Of a DNA stretch of 10,873 bases, positions 1-5,983 are shown piece after piece. A program made the translations under genes and the position numbers. The stretch is from contig JAZQZM010000064.1 of NCBI GenBank assembly GCA_045634085.1, positions 1-10,873 of the forward strand. Reading direction: 5' to 3'. Under the pieces are notes generated by a model that saw only the letters and a program-made list of their open reading frames with translations, was not told the DNA's origin and did not search any database. This DNA is from HGM04593 sp045634085. Its GTDB lineage: Bacteria > Bacteroidota > Bacteroidia > Bacteroidales > Bacteroidaceae. Numbering within the stretch: position 1 is the stretch's first letter; the number at the start of each line of letters is the position of its first letter.

Positions 1-17
1 GTAATCACCAAAACTTC

Positions 18-95
18 GATAACACTTGCAGCAAAAGGTCACGCGTAGCGCGGGCGCAGTTCGCGCCGTGTGGGTTGCGAAAAGCAAGTGTTGTC
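18..95 (+). repeat. Foldback repeat element, copy A (diverged)
   Basis: This is a 78-bp element bounded by inverted arms GATAACACTTGC (18-29) and GCAAGTGTTGTC (84-95), which pair at 11 of 12 positions plus one G:T. It has an inner hairpin GGCGC (53-57) / GCGCC (63-67). It aligns over its full length with copies B (459-535) and C (574-650), although the outer arms have a different sequence there. No function is known to me. A reading frame through it (TTG at 27, encoding VTRSAGAVRAVWVAK) matches the equivalent frame in B, so a coding origin cannot be ruled out. Confidence 0.7.
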
Positions 96-114
96 AGTGG
101 TGCTTGTTAAATAA

Positions 115-204
115 GTGGCCTCACCCTAACCCTCTCCCTAATGAGGGGAACTATAAAAAAGTGGCCTCCCCTAACCCCTCCCTAATGAGGGGAACTATAA
201 AAAA
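115..204 (+). repeat. Two tandem ~45 bp C-rich/G-rich repeats
   Basis: Two head-to-tail units run 115-160 (46 bp) and 161-204 (44 bp). Each starts GTGGCCTC, carries a CCTAACCC run and the hairpin CCCTC/GAGGG around CCTAAT, and ends GGGGAACTATAAAAAA. In unit 2 the stem CCCCTC (175-180) / GAGGGG (187-192) is perfect. The A-runs and C/G stems resemble the common bacterial intergenic repeats that translate as PHPNPLPNEG. They lie upstream of the small peptide gene. They may act as weak terminators or REP-like elements, but nothing in the sequence decides this. Confidence 0.75.
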
Positions 205-228
205 GTAAATTAATAAATTTTAAAAAGT

Positions 229-264
229 CCTCCAAACTCTCCCCTATGGGGGAGACGGAGGGGG
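229..264 (+). repeat. REP-like nested palindrome with GACGGAGG tail
   Basis: A nested hairpin: outer CCTCC (229-233) / GGAGG (257-261) and inner CTCCCC (239-244) / GGGGAG with a TAT loop. It ends in GAGACGGAGGGGG, similar to the GTGACGGAGGAG tail of the palindromes at 907-953 and 8287-8349. It ends 10 bp upstream of the ATG at 275, so if transcribed it would form the end of the 5' leader of that gene. Its G-rich right arm could affect ribosome access there. Confidence 0.6.
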
Positions 265-274
265 CCTCTATAAT

Positions 275-439
275 ATGAAGAAGACTTATGTATCACCTCT
301 CGCAGTAGAGGTAGCTGTAGAGGCATCACAGATGCTTGCAGCTTCACTTCAAATGAACAGTGACAAGACAGTAGATACCTCAAACGGCGGTCAGCTCTCA
401 GGCGGCCACCGCGGTCAATGGGGTAATTTGTGGCAGTAA
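275..439 (+). CDS. Small MKKTY-type peptide, 54 aa, function unknown
   Basis: ATG at 275 to TAA at 437-439 encodes 54 residues. It begins MKKTYVSPLAVEVAVEASQM, continues with a short Ala/Leu/Ser stretch (LAASL) and a polar Ser/Asp/Asn/Gly part, and ends GGHRGQWGNLWQ. The N-terminus (MKKTY, Pro at 8, alternating Val/Glu) and aromatic WGNLW-like end resemble small peptides I associate with Prevotella and Bacteroides, though I cannot name a characterised family. No convincing signal peptide, membrane span or cysteine is seen. Support that it is real comes from a second WGNLWQ-stop end at 654-674, which differs from this one only at two synonymous third positions (GGT/GGC, AAT/AAC). The upstream leader contains a palindrome (229-264). 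Neighbours are repeats only, so the context gives no function. Confidence 0.6.
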   Translation: MKKTYVSPLAVEVAVEASQMLAASLQMNSDKTVDTSNGGQLSGGHRGQWGNLWQ

Positions 440-458
440 TTCCACAAATTACCTTATC

Positions 459-535
459 GACGAGTTTTGCAGCCATTGGTCACGCGCAGTGCGGGCGCAT
501 TTCGCCCCGCGTGGGTGGCGAGAGCAAAACGAGTC
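459..535 (+). repeat. Foldback repeat element, copy B
   Basis: A 77-bp element with arms GACGAGTTTTGC (459-470) and GCAAAACGAGTC (524-535), pairing at 10 of 12 positions. Its inner hairpin is GGGCG (493-497) / CGCCC (503-507). With copy C it forms a tandem duplication of period 115-118 bp that also duplicates the WGNLWQ-stop end of the small peptide gene just upstream. Compared with copy A, both strands of the outer stem have changed together (CACTTGC/GCAAGTG against GTTTTGC/GCAAAAC). Confidence 0.8.
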
Positions 536-573
536 AATGAGGCGCTAGTGGCAGTAATTCAAATTACCTTATG

Positions 574-650
574 GACGAGTTTTGCAGCCATTGGTCACGC
601 GCAGTGCGGGTTCATTTCGCACCGCGTGGGTGGCGAGAGCAAAACGAGTC
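574..650 (+). repeat. Foldback repeat element, copy C
   Basis: A 77-bp element, nearly identical to copy B, with arms GACGAGTTTTGC (574-585) and GCAAAACGAGTC (639-650). Its inner hairpin is weaker: only GCGG (606-609) / CCGC (622-625) remains. It is followed directly by a frame reading VNWGNLWQ-stop (648-674), the same C-terminal motif as the small peptide gene at 275-439. Confidence 0.8.
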
Positions 651-674
651 AATTGGGGCAACTTGTGGCAGTAA
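651..674 (+). pseudogene. 3' end fragment of a second MKKTY/WGNLWQ small peptide gene
   Basis: AAT TGG GGC AAC TTG TGG CAG TAA encodes NWGNLWQ-stop, matching the last seven residues of the 54-aa gene at 275-439 apart from N for Q at the first. Over the shared WGNLWQ-stop codons the two differ only at two synonymous third positions. No matching N-terminal part or ATG exists upstream; the frame is open only back to 558 and runs through foldback copy C. A more decayed third trace is at 549-557 (TGGCAGTAA, with a 2-bp deletion upstream). It is read as a fragment left by tandem duplication. It might instead be the end of a short peptide started at TTG 582. Confidence 0.5.
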
Positions 675-680
675 ATAGTA

Positions 681-717
681 ATGTGGGCGACCCAAAAGAA
701 AAGCGGGACGCCCACAT
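681..717 (+). terminator. Terminator-like hairpin
   Basis: A perfect 9-bp stem ATGTGGGCG (681-689) / CGCCCACAT (709-717), with an inner CCC/GGG pair around an A-rich loop, followed by TTTGT. It can serve as a rho-independent terminator for rightward transcription from the small peptide region. It lies just before the 725-844 element, as the hairpin at 9909-9942 does before the second copy of that element. Confidence 0.55.
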
Positions 718-724
718 TTGTCAT

Positions 725-844
725 GAGGTTGAATAAAAAGAGTTATTTTTAGGCGTGCGAAGCCTGAAAAAGCGGAGTTTACTAAGCGTAAATGAGCATT
801 TTGAGGGCAAGCACAACAACAAAAGAGCCTTTTTAGTCATCCTC
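725..844 (+). repeat. MITE-like element copy 1 (imperfect inverted ends)
   Basis: A 120-bp element that starts GAGGTTGAATAAAAAG and, read from its other end on the minus strand, starts GAGGATGACTAAAAAG; the 16-bp ends match at 14 positions. Inside is a long foldback: CCT (763-765), AAAA (767-770) and TTTAC (778-782) pair with GTAAA (788-792), TTTT (799-802) and AGG (804-806). A second copy lies in opposite orientation at 9781-9901. No ORF and no clear target-site duplication was found. It is read as a small non-autonomous mobile element or a conserved structured intergenic element. Confidence 0.75.
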
Positions 845-906
845 ATTATTTTTTGTTATTTGGACATAATATACATTAACCAACGTCCGTTAGTTACATA
901 AGATTT

Positions 907-958
907 GACACCTCCTCTGCTTGTAGAGGAGGTGTCACGTAGTGACGGAGGAGTTTTT
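907..958 (+). repeat. REP-like palindrome with T-run
   Basis: A perfect 12-bp stem GACACCTCCTCT (907-918) / AGAGGAGGTGTC (925-936) with a 6-nt loop. A second small hairpin GTCAC/GTGAC follows, then GTGACGGAGGAG (942-953) and a run of eight Ts. The stem plus T-run would also work as a strong rightward terminator. The 12-mer GTGACGGAGGAG recurs exactly at 8338-8349, also just after a hairpin, so this appears to be a repeated intergenic family. Confidence 0.75.
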
Positions 959-970
959 TTTCTTTGCGCC

Positions 971-1428
971 TGCTTGTGTTTTTCGTCTACTCCTCACCCC
1001 TTCGGGGAGCTCCTCTTATCATGAGGAGCACTCTTAGTATAGCTTAGCTGTAGGTTGGTCAAGCTTGCTTGTGTTTTCGTCTACTCCTCACCCCTTCGGG
1101 GGGGCTTCGGGACTCCTTTGGGGAGCTAAAGCTCCCGTCGTCGCAAGCAGTGCTGTGGCTTCGCACTGCCCTCTTATCATGAGGAGCACTCTTAGTATAG
1201 CTTAGCTGTAGGTTGGTCAAGCTTGCTTGTGTTTTCGTCTACTCCTCACCCCTTCGGGGAGGCCTTCGGGACTCCTTTGGGGAGCTAAAGCTCGGTGCTA
1301 AAGCACACTCCTCGGGGGAGGTAAACCTCCCTTCGTCGCAAACAATGCTTTTTTCGCATTGGCGTCGCAAGCAGTGCTGTGGCTTCGCACTGCCCTCTTA
1401 TCATGAGGAGCACTCTTAATGTAGCTTT
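971..1428 (+). repeat. Three-unit expanding hairpin array
   Basis: Three head-to-tail units occur at 971-1065 (95 bp), 1066-1223 (158 bp) and 1224-~1428 (205 bp). All begin TGCTTGTG, have CTCACCCCTTCGGGG (a C(TTCG)G hairpin), and end with CTCTTATCATGAGGAGCACT; units 1 and 2 also share a TAGTATAGCTTAGCTGTAGG tail. Units 2 and 3 have extra hairpins inserted at the same place. One type has a TAAA loop: GGGAGC/GCTCCC at 1121-1136, GAGC/GCTC at 1282-1293, GTGC/GCAC at 1295-1306 and GGGAGG/CCTCCC at 1316-1331. The other follows a GTCGCAA lead: GCAGTGC/GCACTGC at 1147-1169 and 1371-1393, and CAATGC/GCATTG at 1343-1361. No believable gene lies here. The short frames on both strands are made of repeat sequence. 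Confidence 0.8.
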
Positions 1429-1664
1429 AAGGGCAAAAAGGCCGGTAAGGCCGACGCCTTGCCTGACGGCAATCAATACCATGTGCGGGCACACTGTTGT
1501 TCATTGCATTGTAACGTCCTTATAGTCTTTTTAGCCCTTTGGGGCCTGATTGCAAACTTCTCTTGTAAGCGCCCTTCCTTTATTTTTTACATCCCTGCAT
1601 TCATGTTTTTGCGTGGAATTTAGTATCTTCGCAAGGATTTACTTTTAACAAAAATATTGCATCC
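1429..1664. other. Intergenic region with one hairpin and possible promoter end
   Basis: No gene is seen. A hairpin GGTAAGGC (1444-1451) / GCCTTGCC (1456-1463) has a 4-nt loop and one T:G pair. AAGGGCAAAAAG near 1429-1440 is inverted as CTTTTTAGCCCTT about 90 bp further on, suggesting a larger foldback. TATCTTCG at 1624-1631 is one base from the Bacteroidetes -7 box TAnnTTTG and is suitably placed for the antiporter gene starting at 1665. No good -33 TTTG lies 19-21 nt before it, so the promoter call is weak. Confidence 0.4.
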
Positions 1665-2621
1665 ATGATACTTTCTATCGTATACTTTGTGGCGGGTATC
1701 GTACTCGTCATTCTTGGTGCCGACTGGTTGACCAAGGGTGCGTCCGACCTGGCGCGCCGCCTCAAGATGAGTGAACTGATGATTGGTCTTACCATTGTGG
1801 CTTTGGGTACTTCGTTGCCCGAGCTTGTAATAAGTGTAAGTTCGGCTCTCAGCGGCAATTCGGGTATTTCGCTTGGCAATGTGCTTGGCAGTAACATTTT
1901 CAACGGCATGCTCATTCTTGGTACTACGGCTCTCATTGCGCCCATAACATTCAGCGGCAGGATGCTCTCGCGCGAGCTGCCGTTCAACCTGCTGGCATCA
2001 CTGGTGGTTATCCTGGTGTCGGGCAGCATGCTTGTGGGCGGTGCTCCGGGCGAGTGTATAACACGCTACGGCGGTATGCTGCTGCTCTGTTTCTGCGCTG
2101 TGTTTGTGCGTTACACGTTCAGCATGGAGAGTGACGAGTCCGAAGAGGGTGCTCCCGAGGCGCCGATGTCTGTTGCAAAGATTCTGCTTTTTATTGTAGG
2201 TGGCCTTGCGGCGCTTATCTTCGGCGGCAATATATTTGTCACCGGTGCGTCGGATATTGCACGTGAGTTCGGCCTTTCCGAGGCTCTTATAGGCATTACC
2301 ATTGTGTCGGCAGGCAGTTCGTTGCCCGAGCTGGCGGTATCGGTGAGTGCGGCGCGCAAGGGAAATGTGGGTATTGCGCTTGGTAATGTGCTTGGCAGCA
2401 ATATCCTGAATGTATTCTTCATACTGGGCTGCAGCGCTACCATTTCGCCCATTTCGCTTGATGGCTTTACTGCTGTCGACTACTATGTGCTGCTTGCCTC
2501 TTCGCTTCTCATTTATCTGTTTGCGGCGTTCTTTGGCAAGAACACGATTACGCGCATTGAGGGTTTCCTGCTTGTGGCGGGTTATGTGGCGTACCTGGCA
2601 TATCTGATAATGAAAATTTGA
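1665..2621 (+). CDS. CaCA-family Na+/Ca2+ (K+-dependent type) antiporter, YrbG-like
   Basis: This is an inner-membrane cation exchanger of 318 residues, the usual size for bacterial YrbG-type proteins, which trade calcium for sodium or protons. The two inverted alpha-repeats that define the family are both intact: GTSLPE (48-53) with GNVLGSN (71-77), and GSSLPE (217-222) with GNVLGSN (240-246). The acidic residue in each xSLPE motif is the expected ion ligand. About ten hydrophobic segments surround them. An acidic loop (ESDESEEG, about 155-162) joins the halves, as in relatives. The ATG at 1665 starts directly on a hydrophobic segment, so it is the natural start. It is followed after 57 bp by a separate gene with its own likely promoter. 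The ion actually transported cannot be read from sequence. Confidence 0.9.
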   Translation: MILSIVYFVAGIVLVILGADWLTKGASDLARRLKMSELMIGLTIVALGTSLPELVISVSSALSGNSGISLGNVLGSNIFNGMLILGTTALIAPITFSGRMLSRELPFNLLASLVVILVSGSMLVGGAPGECITRYGGMLLLCFCAVFVRYTFSMESDESEEGAPEAPMSVAKILLFIVGGLAALIFGGNIFVTGASDIAREFGLSEALIGITIVSAGSSLPELAVSVSAARKGNVGIALGNVLGSNILNVFFILGCSATISPISLDGFTAVDYYVLLASSLLIYLFAAFFGKNTITRIEGFLLVAGYVAYLAYLIMKI

Positions 2622-2653
2622 TTTGCTTTTTTGGACATAAATCCTTATTTTTA
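2622..2653 (+). promoter_or_regulatory. Probable Bacteroidetes sigma-70 (SigABfr) promoter
   Basis: TTTG (2622-2625), a 20-nt spacer, then TATTTTTA (2646-2653) match the Bacteroidetes consensus TTTG-N19-21-TAnnTTTG except for the last base. It lies in the 57-bp gap between the antiporter stop (2621) and the ATG at 2679, predicting a leader of roughly 20 nt. Inferred from sequence only. Confidence 0.5.
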
Positions 2654-2678
2654 CAATTATTTTTGAATAGAACGACAA

Positions 2679-3824
2679 ATGCCCGTAACTGTTATAAAAG
2701 TAGAGACAAAGAAGCAACTGAAGAGGTTTGTGGACTTTCCTGTAGAGCTCTATAAGGATTCGCCATACTATGTGCCCGAACTCTTTGACGATGCGATGAA
2801 TACACTCCGTAAGGACCGCAATGCGGCCTTCGAGTTCTGCGATGCGGACTATTTTCTTGCCTATCGCGACGGCAGGATTGTGGGGCGCATTGCTGTTATT
2901 GTGAACAGGGCTGCCAATGAGAAGTGGGGGCAGAACGCCGCCCGTTTCGGATGGGTCGATTTCATTGATGACAATGAGGTTGTGGATGCTCTGTTCTCGG
3001 CGGCCGAGGAGTGGGCGCGCCAGCGTGGACTCACCGAGATACAGGGGCCTTTGGGCTTTACCGACCTTGACAGGGAGGGTATGCTCATCGAGGGCTTCGA
3101 CTATCTGGGCACCATGGCTACAATATATAACTATCCATACTATCCCAAGCAGATGGAACGCCTGGGCTATGTGAAGGATGTCGATTGGGTTGAGTTCCTG
3201 CTTAAGATGCCCGAGACGAAATGGGAGAAGGCCGAGAGAATATCGGCTTTGGTGGAACGCAAGTATGGCCTTCGCGTGGCGAGGTTCAAGTCGCGTTCCG
3301 AGCTTGCGAAGCGCTATGGCCGCCAGCTCTTTGAGCTGGTGAACGAGTGCTATGCTCCGCTGTATGGCTATACTCCGCTGACCGGTAGGCAGATTGAGCA
3401 GCTCATCAAGACATATCTGCCGGTAATTGACCTGCGTCTTATCTCACTCATTGTGGATAAGGATGATAATCTTGTTGGTTTGGGCGTGAGTATATACTCG
3501 CTTGCCGAGGCACTGCGCAAGTCAAGAGGCAAGATGCTCCCGTTCGGCTGGTGGCATCTGCTCAAGGCTCTGTTTATCAAGCCGTCGAAGCGTCTCGACT
3601 TCCTGCTTGTGGCCGTGAAGCCCGAGTTCCAGAGCAAGGGTGCCTTTGCGATGATTTTCAATGACCTGATAGGCAATTATCTCGATTTGGGCATTTACGA
3701 CATTGAGAGTAATCCTGAACTGGAGACTAACCACAAGGTGCAGAGCCAGTGGAATGAGTTCGAGAGGGTGCAGCATAAACGCCGCCGCGCATTTAAAAAA
3801 GAACTGAAATCCGAGGTCTTGTAA
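2679..3824 (+). CDS. GNAT-like acyltransferase-fold protein (YghO-like), 381 aa
   Basis: Probably an N-acetyltransferase-fold protein of unknown substrate. The C-terminal half has the features of a GNAT acetyl-CoA site: a strand LDFLLVAVKPEF, then QSKGAFAMIFND (about 318-329, a diverged form of the Q/RxxGxG/A loop), and a later ESNPELETNHKVQ segment (343-355) like GNAT motif B. The N-terminal half (about 57-180: YFLAYRDGRIVGRIAVIVN, then EIQGPLGF and a GYV turn) also looks like a GNAT fold, so this may be a two-domain protein. No signal peptide or membrane span is seen. The start is an ATG shortly after a promoter-like motif. The topoisomerase gene follows 42 bp downstream and may be co-transcribed. 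The superfamily is likely; the catalytic activity is not shown. Confidence 0.75.
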   Translation: MPVTVIKVETKKQLKRFVDFPVELYKDSPYYVPELFDDAMNTLRKDRNAAFEFCDADYFLAYRDGRIVGRIAVIVNRAANEKWGQNAARFGWVDFIDDNEVVDALFSAAEEWARQRGLTEIQGPLGFTDLDREGMLIEGFDYLGTMATIYNYPYYPKQMERLGYVKDVDWVEFLLKMPETKWEKAERISALVERKYGLRVARFKSRSELAKRYGRQLFELVNECYAPLYGYTPLTGRQIEQLIKTYLPVIDLRLISLIVDKDDNLVGLGVSIYSLAEALRKSRGKMLPFGWWHLLKALFIKPSKRLDFLLVAVKPEFQSKGAFAMIFNDLIGNYLDLGIYDIESNPELETNHKVQSQWNEFERVQHKRRRAFKKELKSEVL

Positions 3825-3866
3825 ACCGAGGATTCCGCTATGAAAGAATATTGACTATACAATAAT

Positions 3867-5819
3867 ATGGCCGAAGACAATAATTTGGATTTTGGAACGA
3901 ACGTGCCCGAGTCGGCGGCGTATACCGATGACTCGATACGCCACCTGAGTGACGCAGAGCATATACGTCTGCGTCCCGGTATGTACATTGGTAAGCTTGG
4001 CGACGGTTCGCAGAGTGACGACGGTATATATGTCCTGCTGAAGGAGGTTGTTGACAACTGTATCGACGAGTTCAAGATGGGATTCGGAAAGCGCATTGAG
4101 GTGGATATCATCGAGAACCACACGGTTGCAGTGCGTGACTATGGACGAGGCATTCCTCAGGGTATGATGGTTCAGGCCGTGAGCAAGCTGAATACCGGTG
4201 CAAAGTATGATGACAAGGTGTTCAAGAAGTCGGTGGGCCTGAACGGTGTGGGTCTCAAGGCTGTGAATGCCACAAGTACACAGTTCGAGGTGCGCAGTTA
4301 CCGCGACGGGGTGGTGCGCAGTGCAAAGTTCGAGAAGGGTATACTTGTAAGCGACACCACCGAGAACACGAATGACGAGAACGGTACTTATATCTCGTTT
4401 ACTCCTGATAACACTCTGTACCGCAACTATGAGTTCCGCGATGCGTACATTGAGACGCTGCTGCGCAACTATACTTACCTGAACACGGGGCTCACAATCA
4501 TGTTCAACGGCAAGCGCATTCTCTCGCGCAACGGTCTTGTCGACCTGCTCAGCGACCGAATGACGGCCGATGCCATGTACCCCATAATCCATCTGCGCGG
4601 CGAAGACATTGAGATTGCCATAACACATGCCCACCAGTACGGCGAGGAGTATCACTCTTTTGTGAACGGACAGCATACTTCGCAGGGCGGTACTCACCAG
4701 AGTGCATTCAAGGAGCTTGTGGCGCTTACAATACACGACTTCTTCTCGGCAAAGAACTTCGACTACTGCGATATACGTAACGGTATTGTGGCAGCCATTG
4801 CCATAAACATCCAGGAGCCTGTGTTCGAGAGCCAGACGAAGGTGAAACTTGGTTCAACAACCATTGCTCCCGACCCGGGCAGCATGAGTGTGAAGAAGTT
4901 CATCGGCGATTTCATAAAGGAGGCGCTTGACAACTATCTGCACAAGAATCCCGAGGTCAGCGATGTCATTCTTGCCAAGATTACCGCTTCGGAGAAGGAA
5001 CGCAAGGAACTTGCGGGTCTCACCAAGCAGGTGCGCGACAAGGCGAAGAAAGTGAACATGCATAACCGCAAGTTGCGCGACTGCCGCATTCACTACAACG
5101 ACGCCAAGGGCGACCGTATGGACGAGAGCTGCATATTCATTACCGAGGGTGACTCGGCCAGCGGTTCTATCACCAAGAGCCGCGATGCCAATACCCAGGC
5201 TGTGTTCAGCCTGCGAGGCAAGCCGCTGAACTGTTTCGGCCTGAGCCGTGCGGTGGTGTACCAGAACGAGGAGTTCAACCTGCTGCAGGCTGCACTCAAC
5301 ATTGAGGACGGTCTTGAGGGGCTGCGCTACAACAAGGTGATTGTGGCTACCGATGCCGATGTCGACGGCATGCACATCAGGCTGCTCATGATTACATTCT
5401 TCCTGCAGTTCTTCCCCGAACTCATAAAGAAGGGGCATGTATACATCCTGCAGACACCGCTTTTCCGTGTGCGCAACAAGCGCAAGCTGCCGCGTGGCAA
5501 GAAGGGCGCCGAGGAACGCAAGGAGCAGAAGGGTGACTTTGAGACCATATACTGCTACAACGAGGAGGAACGTCTTGCTGCCATAGAGAAACTCTCTCCC
5601 AACCCCGAGATTACACGATTCAAGGGACTTGGTGAGATTTCGCCCGATGAGTTCCGCAACTTCATCGGTCCCGATATGCGCCTTGAACGTGTGGAACTGC
5701 ACAAGGATGACAAGGTTGAGGAGCTGCTTGCCTACTACATGGGAAAGAACACTATGGAACGCCAGAACTTCATCATTGATAACCTGGTTGTTGAGGAGGA
5801 CAAGGCCGGCGAGGAGTAA
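3867..5819 (+). CDS. parE: DNA topoisomerase IV subunit B (ParE/GyrB-type ATPase)
   Basis: The ATPase and TOPRIM subunit of a type IIA topoisomerase that separates daughter chromosomes and relaxes supercoils together with subunit A (not in this window). The 650 residues are complete. The GHKL ATP site shows EVVDN (E60, N64), GRGIP (93-97) and GLNGVGLKAVN (124-134), and the transducer lysine is in QTK (323-325). The TOPRIM domain has EGDSASG (427-433) and DADVDG (496-501), and the C-terminal RFKGLGE is at 584-590. The size and the lack of the long GyrB insert favour ParE, or the Bacteroidetes second GyrB-like protein. The ATG at 3867 follows an AT-rich stretch with no Shine-Dalgarno, as is usual here. 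The nearby coaD and S41 protease genes match an order I associate with Bacteroidales. Confidence 0.92.
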   Translation: MAEDNNLDFGTNVPESAAYTDDSIRHLSDAEHIRLRPGMYIGKLGDGSQSDDGIYVLLKEVVDNCIDEFKMGFGKRIEVDIIENHTVAVRDYGRGIPQGMMVQAVSKLNTGAKYDDKVFKKSVGLNGVGLKAVNATSTQFEVRSYRDGVVRSAKFEKGILVSDTTENTNDENGTYISFTPDNTLYRNYEFRDAYIETLLRNYTYLNTGLTIMFNGKRILSRNGLVDLLSDRMTADAMYPIIHLRGEDIEIAITHAHQYGEEYHSFVNGQHTSQGGTHQSAFKELVALTIHDFFSAKNFDYCDIRNGIVAAIAINIQEPVFESQTKVKLGSTTIAPDPGSMSVKKFIGDFIKEALDNYLHKNPEVSDVILAKITASEKERKELAGLTKQVRDKAKKVNMHNRKLRDCRIHYNDAKGDRMDESCIFITEGDSASGSITKSRDANTQAVFSLRGKPLNCFGLSRAVVYQNEEFNLLQAALNIEDGLEGLRYNKVIVATDADVDGMHIRLLMITFFLQFFPELIKKGHVYILQTPLFRVRNKRKLPRGKKGAEERKEQKGDFETIYCYNEEERLAAIEKLSPNPEITRFKGLGEISPDEFRNFIGPDMRLERVELHKDDKVEELLAYYMGKNTMERQNFIIDNLVVEEDKAGEE

Positions 5820-5982
5820 CAGCTCAAAAGAATCTCCCTCTTGTGCAAGAGGGAAAGTTGTGAGTAAGTGAGTGCAATGCAAACTTGTTTGTGATTGCAC
5901 AACGAATGTAAACAACTTCGCTAAAGGCAATACCCGTAGGGGGTAGGAGTTGAGAAATTATAGTGTGTTGTTTAACTCCCTC
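5820..5982. repeat. Intergenic hairpin cluster after parE
   Basis: No intact gene is seen here. Three foldbacks occur. TCCCTCTT (5835-5842) / AAGAGGGA (5847-5854) has a GTGC loop and is a perfect 8-bp stem 15 bp after the parE stop, a possible terminator though it lacks a T-run. GTGCAAT (5872-5878) / ATTGCAC (5894-5900) has inner AAAC/GTTT pairing. GGAGTT (5946-5951) / AACTCC (5974-5979) forms the third. They lead into the DUF559 relic that follows. Confidence 0.6.
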
Positions 5983-5983
5983 C

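Noticed and set aside
459..674. Diversity-generating retroelement template/variable repeat pair
   Set aside because: Differences between the repeats are not concentrated at adenines, and there is no reverse transcriptase or target gene in the window.
26..736. Open frames at 26-208 and 467-736 that share VTRSAGA(V/F)R-type sequence
   Set aside because: They start at TTG, run through foldback and tandem repeats, and switch into unrelated frames at repeat junctions. The similarity follows from the DNA repeat. A peptide-coding origin for the repeat is kept only as an alternative in the findings.
971..1428. CRISPR array or integron attC array
   Set aside because: The units are long (95-205 bp) and of unequal length with shared interiors, not short repeats with unique spacers. 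There are no cassette genes or integrase, and Cas genes are absent.
1213..1494. Overlapping 68- and 69-aa frames on both strands
   Set aside because: Both lie inside the hairpin array and are made of its palindromes; neither has a recognisable domain or start context.
859..2640. Identical 11-mer TTTGGACATAA at 859-869 and 2630-2640
   Set aside because: Surrounding bases do not align, and the second copy lies inside the promoter spacer. An 11-bp AT-rich match over this length is weak evidence without genome-wide counts.
1601..5930. Long minus-strand frames opposite the antiporter, GNAT and parE genes (up to 358 aa)
   Set aside because: They are shadows of well-supported plus-strand genes with intact motifs; their translations are low in recognisable protein character.
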